Shown here one piece after another: positions 43,005 to 49,541 of a stretch of 64,000 nucleotides of DNA. The DNA comes from Bog-756 sp963839925. GTDB taxonomy: Bacteria; Actinomycetota; Acidimicrobiia; Acidimicrobiales; RAAP-2. Below the pieces are notes generated by a model. The model saw nothing but the letters and a program-made list of their open reading frames with translations. It made no database searches and had not been told where the DNA came from. The stretch is from the NCBI GenBank assembly GCA_963839925.1, contig CAWIWV010000001.1, positions 1,984,001-2,048,000 of the forward strand, given 5' to 3'. How positions within the stretch are numbered: position 1 is the first letter of the stretch; each line of letters begins with the position of its first letter. The position numbers and the translations under genes were made by a program.

Positions 43005-43016
43005 GGGATACACACC
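42986..43016 (-). repeat. Right terminal inverted repeat of the IS1595 element
   Basis: On the minus strand it begins GGTGTGTATCCCTTGACT and ends TATAAGGCCAGG, pairing with 40277-40307. Confidence 0.92.
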
Positions 43017-43024
43017 ACTATTGC
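43017..43024 (+). repeat. Right target-site duplication (ACTATTGC)
   Basis: Exact copy of 40269-40276, directly after the right inverted repeat. Confidence 0.93.
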
Positions 43025-43126
43025 AAGCACTCAGGCGCTCCATCCCCCCTTCCGTGCACGCCGGCCGATACCTTCGGTCGGTCCGTCCGATCACGGATGG
43101 GCGCATCCGATGGATGAGGAGGAGAC

Positions 43127-43279
43127 ATGGCGTCATACGAGGGATACTGCGTGAAGTGTCGTGAAAAGCGTGAGTTCGAGGGCGAAATAGTCGAAATGGC
43201 GAACGGCCGGCGCTCGGCGAAGGGCAGTTGCCCGGTCTGCGGGACCGGGATGAACCGGATCCTGGGGAAGAACGCCTGA
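43127..43279 (+). CDS. DUF5679 zinc-ribbon protein
   Basis: A 50-aa protein beginning MASYEGYCVKCREKREFEGE and ending in CPVCGTGMNRILG. The two CxxC pairs would bind one zinc. The pattern matches DUF5679, a small actinobacterial family of unknown role. The ATG has GAGGAGGA 6-8 nt upstream, so translation is likely. The gene is too short for most automatic callers. It lies 110 bp beyond the IS element and so belongs to the host chromosome. Confidence 0.8.
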   Translation: MASYEGYCVKCREKREFEGEIVEMANGRRSAKGSCPVCGTGMNRILGKNA

Positions 43280-43288
43280 GCTTCCGAT

Positions 43289-44341
43289 CTAGACCGCAGT
43301 CTGGCCGCGGTCCGCTTCGATGAGTCGGCCCGGGTGAGCGAGCAGGTCGGTCCGGCCAGCCCGTTCGGTTCCGAAGGGTAGGTCCGGACGCAGCGAGAGG
43401 GCCCCGATGACCGCCCCCTCTCGCAACCCCCATTCGCTGACGACGAGGCGCTGCAGGCCGAGGCTCTCGACCAGGGTGGAGAGCACCACCGCGCCGACCG
43501 GCAACAACGGCGCCCGTCGAACGTGGATGCCCGGTAAGGCGAGTCGGGCGTCCAGATCGAGCGTGGCAAGGCGATCGGCCAGGTCGAGCAGCTGGCCGGC
43601 GGGAATCTCGACCTGGTTGACCTGGATCGACGCCACCGACCCCGGGGAGTGGGGTCGGTGAAGGCCCAGTGCCAACCGGGCGAGCGCCCGGACCGTCCCC
43701 CCGCTGGCGATGACCCTGGTGCCGGCACTCGGATTCCGTTCGAGCATCGCTCGGATGGGTTCGGCCCGTTCCAGAGTGACCTCGGTGATGACCGCACGGT
43801 CGTGGAGGGTGAGCAGCTCCCCGGTCCCGATCTCCCCGCGCAGCCTTGCCGTCCCCAACGCGACACTGGCCACCGCGACGACCTCGTCGATGGTCCCGAT
43901 CGCCGCCTCCAGGCTCCCCCCTCCGAGATCCAGACCTAGGACGGGATCGGTGCCCATCCAGACCCCCGCTCGTTGACCCAGGAAGCAGAGCCGGGCCTCC
44001 TCCTCGCCGCTCAACAGCGTGATGTTGGTACCGAGGACCTGTTCGAGGCGGCCGATCAGCCGAGTCCCGTTGTCCGCATCCCGTAGTGCCGCGGTGGCGA
44101 GGGCAACCACCAAGTCGACACCGGCCTCTTCGCAGGCCGCGGTCAGCCGTCGCACGGTCCGCACCGCCGAAGCGGCTCGATCGGGAGGCACTCCCCCGGT
44201 CTTTGCCACCTCGGTGCCGAGGTGCAGGAACGATCGACGTCGCAGGACCGGTATCAAACTGCCGTCTCGGGTGACGTCGACGACCATCAGGTGGAACGAA
44301 CTGCTCCCCAGATCGAAGACGGCCACGCGAACGGTCGGCAC
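43289..44341 (-). CDS. ppx: Ppx/GppA family phosphatase
   Basis: A 350-aa exopolyphosphatase/guanosine pentaphosphate phosphatase family protein with the ASKHA fold. It begins with the phosphate-1 motif VAVFDLGSSSFHLMV and has SGEEEARLCFLG, the phosphate-2 motif LGLDLGGGSLEAAIG and a GGTVRALA segment. It either degrades polyphosphate or hydrolyses pppGpp; the two cannot be separated by sequence here. The GTG start at 44341 lies 6 nt after TAGCGT. It is convergent with the DUF5679 gene and divergent from tRNA-Pro. Confidence 0.88.
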   Translation of the reverse strand: MPTVRVAVFDLGSSSFHLMVVDVTRDGSLIPVLRRRSFLHLGTEVAKTGGVPPDRAASAVRTVRRLTAACEEAGVDLVVALATAALRDADNGTRLIGRLEQVLGTNITLLSGEEEARLCFLGQRAGVWMGTDPVLGLDLGGGSLEAAIGTIDEVVAVASVALGTARLRGEIGTGELLTLHDRAVITEVTLERAEPIRAMLERNPSAGTRVIASGGTVRALARLALGLHRPHSPGSVASIQVNQVEIPAGQLLDLADRLATLDLDARLALPGIHVRRAPLLPVGAVVLSTLVESLGLQRLVVSEWGLREGAVIGALSLRPDLPFGTERAGRTDLLAHPGRLIEADRGQTAV

Positions 44342-44347
44342 GGGATG

Positions 44348-44353
44348 ACGCTA
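44348..44353 (-). promoter_or_regulatory. Leaderless -10 box (TAGCGT) of ppx
   Basis: TAGCGT ends 6 nt before the GTG at 44341. A TTGACA lies only 5 nt upstream, too close to serve as its -35. Confidence 0.5.
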
Positions 44354-44426
44354 ACCCCTGTCAATGCCGAAAAGGGGCATGCCAGCCTGGAGAATCGCGC
44401 GAGCTGAGCTAGCGTCGGGTCCGCAC

Positions 44427-44504
44427 CGGGAAGTAGCGCAGCTTGGTTAGCGCGCCTGCTTTGGGAGCAGGAGGTCGCGGGTTCAAATCCCGCCTTCCCG
44501 ACCA
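44427..44504 (+). tRNA. tRNA-Pro (anticodon TGG), CCA encoded
   Basis: A full cloverleaf: acceptor CGGGAAG/CTTCCCG, D arm GCGC...GCGC, anticodon arm CTGCT/AGCAG-like with loop TTTGGGA (anticodon TGG) and T arm GCGGG-TTCAAAT-CCCGC. The 3' ACCA is encoded, unlike the other three tRNAs in the window. It reads CCN proline codons, mainly CCA. Confidence 0.95.
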
Positions 44505-44532
44505 GACTGGGCTTGACCGGCTCCCGCCTCCT

Positions 44533-44569
44533 TCGGATCCGAGCACGGTCACGCCTGTGCGGGATCCGA
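44533..44569. terminator. Stem-loop between tRNA-Pro and the EAL gene
   Basis: TCGGATCC (44533-44540) and GGATCCGA (44562-44569) are perfect arms, with an inner GCAC/GTGC pairing. It lies 29 nt after tRNA-Pro and 5 nt from the stop of the convergent EAL gene. A bidirectional terminator is plausible, though no T-run follows. Confidence 0.45.
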
Positions 44570-44573
44570 GGGC

Positions 44574-46349
44574 TCAGGCGCTGACCGGAAGCCCGAACCC
44601 TGCGGCGAGCTCGGAGGCCGGCTGCGGCCTCGAGAACAGGAATCCCTGGGCAAGGTCGCACCCGAGGGCCCGGAGGATCTCCAGCTGTTCGAGCGTCTCG
44701 ACTCCTTCTGCGATGACTTCGAGTCCGAGCGCGTGCGCCAGGTTGATCACCGCAGAGACGATCTCTTCTCCCTCGTGGTCGCTGCCAAGTGCCTCGACGA
44801 ACAGTCGATCGATCTTCAAGATGTCCAACGGGAAGCGCTGCAGATAGCCGAGAGACGAGTAGCCGGTGCCGAAGTCGTCGATGGCCAGCAGGACGCCGAG
44901 TTGTTTCAGTGCCCGGAGCACCTTCAGCGCCGAGGCGGCATCTTCCATCAGCGCACTTTCGGTGATCTCGAGGGTCAAGAGCTCCGGGGGAATTCCGGTG
45001 CGAGCGAGCACCTCCTCGACGGTCTGGACGATCCGGGGATCGTCGATCTGGCGAGCGGAGAGATTGACCTCGATGGAGCCCTGCGGGCCTCCCTTGCCTT
45101 CGAGGTTCCAGTCACGAAGTTGTCGGCAGGCCTGCTCGAGCACCCACGCGCCGATGGGGACGATGAGCCCGGTCTCCTCGGCGACCGGAATGAAGCGATA
45201 GGGCGACAGCATGCCCCGATCGGGATGATGCCAGCGGATCAGCGCCTCGACACCGACGGACGTCTTCCCGTCGATCTCGACCACCGGTTGGTAGTGCAGC
45301 ATGATCTCGCGGCGCTCGAGGGCACGGTGCAGGGAATGCTCGGTGGCCATCCGGTCCTGGAGTTCGACCCGCATGGATTCACCGAACGTCTCGACGCTCG
45401 ATCCGCCTCGTCGCTTCGCCCGGTACATGGCCGCCTCGGCATCGGCCAACAGCGTGGATCCGTCGAACGCTCCCCGGGTGTTGACGGCAACCCCCACCGA
45501 CGCTTCCAGGAAGACCTCGACCCCGTCGACGTCGAGTGGTTCGCGCAACTTGGTGCGGGCCCGATCGATGAATGCGGAGGCGTAGGCGTGTGCGTCGCCT
45601 GCGGGGTTCTCGAACATGACCAGGAAGCCATCCCCACCGAATCGTGCAATCGGCACGCCACTCCCGACCACGCACTGCAGCCTGCGGGCGACCGATTCGA
45701 GGATCCGGTCTCCCGTCTGGCGTCCGAGGCTGTTGTTGATCGCTTGGAATCGGTCGAGATCGAGGAGCACGACCGCGACCGTGCCGGGACGGCCCTCCGC
45801 TCTGGCCGCGGCATCTGCCATCCAACGATCGAACTCGAGACGATCGGACGAGACCGGATCGGTGCGGTCCTCCATCGTCCGCGGTTCGCCCTCGGTCCCG
45901 ATGTCGTTCGGCCCAACAAGCTCCGCAGCGATCTCGGGGTCCTCGATGAACGCGGCGACCGCTTGTTCGAATCCACAACCGATGTCGAAGAGAAGGCACC
46001 TGGTGACGACACGGCGGCCGTCCCGGTGGAGCAGCTCGACCTCTGACGGTTGCCCCGCCGTCTCGACCACCTGTCCCGTCGAGTCCCTTCGGGAAATGCG
46101 GGTGGCGTCGAACGGCGAGACCAGCGATCCGGGCGGGAGGAGGGTGTCAAAGACGGACCGACCCAGCACCTCACTTCGTTCCCAGCCGAACGCCTCCTCG
46201 GCCCGCGGGTTCCACTCGGTGATCACTCCCTGAGCGTCGACCTCGAGAAACGGGCCGGGACATTGAGCGATGAGTTGCATCCACCGGCGTCGCCAACGGG
46301 ACAGCTCCGCGCTCGCCGGACCGGAGAATCCGAAGAGGTCAACGACCAT
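44574..46349 (-). CDS. PAS-GGDEF-EAL protein, probable c-di-GMP phosphodiesterase
   Basis: An approximately 591-aa signalling protein. A PAS domain (about residues 20-140; FLEVDAQGVITEWNPRAEEAFG) is followed by GGDEF (about 175-330) and EAL (about 340-585). The GGDEF signature is FGGDGF, with the catalytic acidic residue changed to Gly, so cyclase activity is probably lost. The EAL domain keeps VEALIRW, EVNLSARQ, LEITESALM, IDDFGTGYSSL, LKIDRLF and IAEGVET, so c-di-GMP hydrolysis is expected. The start is uncertain: ATG at 46349 or ATG at 46433. A TACCAT box at 46430-46435 would give a leader to 46349. It diverges from the MBL gene. Confidence 0.82.
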   Translation of the reverse strand: MVVDLFGFSGPASAELSRWRRRWMQLIAQCPGPFLEVDAQGVITEWNPRAEEAFGWERSEVLGRSVFDTLLPPGSLVSPFDATRISRRDSTGQVVETAGQPSEVELLHRDGRRVVTRCLLFDIGCGFEQAVAAFIEDPEIAAELVGPNDIGTEGEPRTMEDRTDPVSSDRLEFDRWMADAAARAEGRPGTVAVVLLDLDRFQAINNSLGRQTGDRILESVARRLQCVVGSGVPIARFGGDGFLVMFENPAGDAHAYASAFIDRARTKLREPLDVDGVEVFLEASVGVAVNTRGAFDGSTLLADAEAAMYRAKRRGGSSVETFGESMRVELQDRMATEHSLHRALERREIMLHYQPVVEIDGKTSVGVEALIRWHHPDRGMLSPYRFIPVAEETGLIVPIGAWVLEQACRQLRDWNLEGKGGPQGSIEVNLSARQIDDPRIVQTVEEVLARTGIPPELLTLEITESALMEDAASALKVLRALKQLGVLLAIDDFGTGYSSLGYLQRFPLDILKIDRLFVEALGSDHEGEEIVSAVINLAHALGLEVIAEGVETLEQLEILRALGCDLAQGFLFSRPQPASELAAGFGLPVSA

Positions 46350-46495
46350 GGCGCTCGTGTCGGGATAGGGACGAGCGCGCTGGAAGACGACAGCACAGCA
46401 CTGGGCGACAGGGGGAAGGCACCGTGGGGCCATGGTAGGCACCGAGCCCAGGGGCTTCAAGGATTTCGGGCGCATGCCCTGATCTCGTCGACGTG

Positions 46496-46501
46496 TACCG
46501 T
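46496..46501 (+). promoter_or_regulatory. Leaderless -10 box (TACCGT) of the MBL-fold gene
   Basis: TACCGT ends 7 nt before the ATG at 46509. The GCCGGGG spacer contains only a weak Shine-Dalgarno resemblance. Confidence 0.5.
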
Positions 46502-46508
46502 GCCGGGG

Positions 46509-47558
46509 ATGGTCGTGGTCACCGGGGAGGTACAGAAGGATGCGTGGAGCCGCAACGTCCTGCCCCCGGTCGAGCAGGTCCGTCCGGGTCTCTGGTCGAT
46601 CCCCGTCCCCATCCCCGACAACCCGCTCCGCTACGTGCTCGTCTACGCCTTCGAGCTCCGCGGTGGCGGGGTCGCCCTCATCGACGCCGGCTGGAACACA
46701 GACGAGGCCTGGACCGCACTGAACGAGGGGCTGGCGGCGGCCGGCGGCAGCATCTCCGACGTCAGCGCGGTGCTGGTGACCCACATCCACCCCGATCACT
46801 ACGGACTCGCGGGCAGGGTTCGAGAGGTTTCCGGAGGGTGGATCGGTCTCCATCCTTCCGATGCGGTCATGCTCGAATCGCGTTATGGCGACACCGACGA
46901 GCTGGTGGCGAAGATGTTCAGTCTGCTCTCGGATTCAGGGGTGCCCGAAGACAAGCTCCCCGACTTGGCACTCGCCTCGATGGCGGTCAAGTCTCTGGTG
47001 ACGATGGCGCCGCCCGACGTCCTCTTCGAAGACGGGAAGACGATCGACCTTCCCGGGTGGCCGTTGCGGACCATCTGGACGCCCGGGCACTCCCCCGGGC
47101 ACGTCTGTTTCCTCAGCGAGGAACAGAACCTGCTCGTCTCCGGCGACCACGTGCTTCCGCGGATCACACCGAACATCTCGGTCCACTCGCAGCAGATCAA
47201 CAATCCCTTGGGCGACTACATCGAATCGCTGTTGAAGGTGCGAGACATCGAGGTCGAAGAGGTGCTACCGGGTCACGAGTACCGCTTCTCAGGTCTCGCG
47301 TCCAGGGTGACCGACATCATCGAGCACCACAACGATCGGCTCGACGAGATCGAGCAGATTCTGATCGAACATCCGGGTTCGACCGCTTGGGAGATCACAC
47401 TGCGGCTGCACTGGTCGCGGCCGTGGGACGAGATCTTGACCTTCATGCAACGCCAGGCGAACGGCGAGACCCTCGCCCACTGCGTGTTGTTGGAGCTGCA
47501 AGGCCGAGTTCGGCGCGAAGGGGCCCAGCCCGCCAGGTTCTTTCCGACCGCCAACTGA
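46509..47558 (+). CDS. MBL-fold metallohydrolase
   Basis: A 349-aa metallo-beta-lactamase-fold protein. The metal motif HxHxDH is THIHPDHYG near residue 98. Further ligands appear in WTPGHSPGHVCF and VSGDHVLP and in VLPGHEYRF. A C-terminal helical/winged-helix extension (RLDEIEQILIEHPGSTAWEI and after) is like that in LACTB2-type hydrolases. The substrate is unknown; thioesters or nucleic acids are both possible in this family. The ATG at 46509 fits leaderless spacing. Confidence 0.85.
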   Translation: MVVVTGEVQKDAWSRNVLPPVEQVRPGLWSIPVPIPDNPLRYVLVYAFELRGGGVALIDAGWNTDEAWTALNEGLAAAGGSISDVSAVLVTHIHPDHYGLAGRVREVSGGWIGLHPSDAVMLESRYGDTDELVAKMFSLLSDSGVPEDKLPDLALASMAVKSLVTMAPPDVLFEDGKTIDLPGWPLRTIWTPGHSPGHVCFLSEEQNLLVSGDHVLPRITPNISVHSQQINNPLGDYIESLLKVRDIEVEEVLPGHEYRFSGLASRVTDIIEHHNDRLDEIEQILIEHPGSTAWEITLRLHWSRPWDEILTFMQRQANGETLAHCVLLELQGRVRREGAQPARFFPTAN

Positions 47559-47579
47559 GAGACACTCGGCGAACGTCGA

Positions 47580-48275
47580 CTACTGCGGCGAGACCTCCTT
47601 GCGACGACGCCGTTTGAGCAAGAACCGGACGCCGAGCGCTGCGGCCACGACGATTCCGACCACCGCGAGCGACCACAGTCCCACGGTCTTGAGGACGTGC
47701 CCGAACGAGACGCCGACGACGTACCCGAGCAAGGTGTAGCCCACACCCCAGATGAGGCCTCCGGAGGCGTTGAAGAACAGGAAGACGGGATACCGCAGAC
47801 CGCTCATTCCTGCCAGCGCCGGGATGATCGCGCGGGCGAAGGCGACGAACCGCCCGAGGAACACGCCCGGACCGCCGTAGCGCTCGAGGAGGTCCATGGT
47901 GCGCTGGACGGCGGACCTGCCGGCAAGCGGTCGTCGAACCAGCAACCACGGTCCGAAACGCCTCCCCACCTCGAAGCCCACCGAGTCCCCGGCGATCGCG
48001 CACAGAACGACGACGACGCACATCAACGCGAGATCGACCCGACCGAGTCCGGCCAGGACTCCACCGACGACGGCTGCCGTCTCGCCCGGGATGAAGAACC
48101 CGACCATCAACGCTGCTTCTGCGAAGACCAATGCGCCGATGACCGCGTAAGCGGTCGCACCGTGGAAGTGCAGCAGCCAATTCGAAATCCCACTGCCAGA
48201 ATCCGAGGTGGCGGCCGAGGCGGCACGACCGAAGAGCGCAGCAGCCACCATCGATCCGTTGTGCACGTCACTCAC
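47580..48275 (-). CDS. DedA family (SNARE-associated/VTT) membrane protein
   Basis: A 231-aa integral membrane protein with about five hydrophobic segments. DedA features are FFIPGETAAVVGGVLAG (the ExxxP-like region), GDSVGFEVGRRFG and GRFVAFARAIIPALAGMSG. DedA proteins act as flippases or transporters for membrane lipids and support proton homeostasis. The GTG at 48275 is the longest reasonable start; an internal ATG nine codons later is possible. It converges with the MBL gene across 21 nt. Confidence 0.88.
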   Translation of the reverse strand: MSDVHNGSMVAAALFGRAASAATSDSGSGISNWLLHFHGATAYAVIGALVFAEAALMVGFFIPGETAAVVGGVLAGLGRVDLALMCVVVVLCAIAGDSVGFEVGRRFGPWLLVRRPLAGRSAVQRTMDLLERYGGPGVFLGRFVAFARAIIPALAGMSGLRYPVFLFFNASGGLIWGVGYTLLGYVVGVSFGHVLKTVGLWSLAVVGIVVAAALGVRFLLKRRRRKEVSPQ

Positions 48276-48294
48276 GCAGCGACAAGCGGAGCGC

Positions 48295-48716
48295 TCAGGA
48301 CCAACCTGACAGGGTCACGCTGGTCCACGTCCGCCTCCGGCAGGCGGGACACCGCATCCAGCGGTCGAAGGCACGGAAGGGCACCCAAGCCCCCAACGGT
48401 AGGTGGAGGAGCACGAAGTCGACGAGACGAACGCTCGTGACCGATCCGCACGACGAACACTCCACTGCCAACCGGCCTCGGGGTGGAATCGGATCGTCCG
48501 CGATGACGGTCGAGCTGGCCAACGGCTCGTCGTCAGGGGTGGCCTCGGAGTAGAGCGCCCGCTTCCCGCCGGGCGCGGGTGAGGAGCGGTCGTCGTTCGT
48601 CCCGAGGTTCCGACCGACCGGCCGGCGAGCGGGTCCGGGTCGATCACCACCGCCTCTTCTTCGACAGGCAACCAGAAGAGCGCTCGTTTGCCGAGGGGGT
48701 CCGGGCCGTTGCCCAC
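48295..48716 (-). pseudogene. Zinc-ribbon protein gene, reading frame disrupted
   Basis: Coding character switches frame inside this 422-nt stretch, a length not divisible by three. The 5' part starts at GTG 48716 (overlapping the parA TAG by one base) and reads MGNGPDPLGKRALFWLPVEE. The 3' part in another frame reads GKRALYSEATPDDEPL and then a zinc ribbon with CSSCGS and CPACRRR separated by a hydrophobic stretch. The shift lies between about 48645 and 48565. It could be a true frameshift, a programmed shift or a sequencing error. Function is unknown. Confidence 0.6.
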
Positions 48717-49501
48717 TAGTGGGCGGTGCCGGCGGGGACCGGCGCGTCGAGGAGCGTCCGAGCCAACTGGCGATACGCCTGTGCGCCGGGTGAGGCCGGA
48801 GCATGTTGGATGATCGACTTTCCCCGCGCAGGAGCTTCGGCGAACCGGATCGACTTGCGAACCGGAGGCTGCAACACCGGGATCCCGTATCGGGACTCGA
48901 CCTCTTCGATGATGTGGCGAGAGTGCTTGGTGCGGTCGTCGTACATGGTTGCGACGATCCCTCGCACGGAGATGTCACTGTTGGCGAACGCCCGCACGTC
49001 CTCGATGGTCTCGAGGAGCTGGCCGACGCCACGATGGGACAGCGCCTCGCACTGCAGAGGGATCAGCACGGAGTTCGCCGCGGTGAGGCCGTTGATCGTG
49101 AGCACACCCAACGACGGGGGGCAGTCGATCAGGACGAGGTCGTAGCGTTCGAGGACGGGCTGGAGCGCCCGTTCGAGCACGTGTTCGCGACCGGTGCGGG
49201 TCAGGAGGTGCACTTCGGATCCGGCAAGATCGATCGACGCAGGGAGCAGGTCGAGAAGCCCGACACCCGGCACCGGCAAGGAGACGTCGGCGACGGTCGC
49301 GCGGCGAACGAAGACGTCGTGCAAGGACTTGTCCAGACCGTCCGGGTCGAATCCGAGGGAGAACGTCAGGCAGGCCTGGGGGTCGAGGTCCACGACCAGG
49401 GTGCGCCGCCCGAGTTCCGCAGCGGCGACCCCGAGGGAGTGCACCGTGGTCGTCTTGGCCACGCCACCCTTCTGGTTGGCCACCGCCACCACGTCGGTCA
49501 C
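48716..49501 (-). CDS. parA: ParA/Soj-family ATPase
   Basis: A 261-aa deviant Walker ATPase. The motif ANQKGGVAKTTT carries the signature Lys pair, and LVVDLDPQACLTFSLGF and LVLIDCPPSLGVLTINGL complete the site. Length and style match chromosomal Soj/ParA proteins that move cargo along the nucleoid. No ParB or parS site is seen nearby, so it may position something other than chromosomes. The GTG at 49501 lies 6 nt after a TAGACT box. The disrupted zinc-ribbon gene follows directly and overlaps its stop. Confidence 0.85.
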   Translation of the reverse strand: MTDVVAVANQKGGVAKTTTVHSLGVAAAELGRRTLVVDLDPQACLTFSLGFDPDGLDKSLHDVFVRRATVADVSLPVPGVGLLDLLPASIDLAGSEVHLLTRTGREHVLERALQPVLERYDLVLIDCPPSLGVLTINGLTAANSVLIPLQCEALSHRGVGQLLETIEDVRAFANSDISVRGIVATMYDDRTKHSRHIIEEVESRYGIPVLQPPVRKSIRFAEAPARGKSIIQHAPASPGAQAYRQLARTLLDAPVPAGTAH

Positions 49502-49507
49502 GCCCGG

Positions 49508-49513
49508 AGTCTA
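49508..49513 (-). promoter_or_regulatory. Leaderless -10 box (TAGACT) of parA
   Basis: TAGACT ends 6 nt before the GTG at 49501; no ribosome binding site is visible. Confidence 0.55.
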
Positions 49514-49541
49514 CGCCTGTGCCGATGGGATGCTGCCAGGC

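Larger units (their letters stand above)
40277..43016. mobile_element. IS1595-family insertion element with three cargo genes
   Basis: A complete 2,740-bp element bounded by 31-bp terminal inverted repeats (25 of 31 positions match) and an exact 8-bp target duplication. It encodes an ISXO2/IS1595-type transposase on the minus strand and three non-transposase genes: a membrane/coiled-coil protein, a 297-aa unknown and a 54-aa charged peptide. Its base composition is visibly less GC-rich than the flanks. Cargo-carrying members are known in this IS family. The perfect target duplication suggests a fairly recent insertion. Confidence 0.92.

Noticed and set aside
44354..44366. TTGACA upstream of ppx as a -35 box
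   Set aside because: Only 5 nt separate it from the TAGCGT -10 box, far from the needed 16-18 nt.
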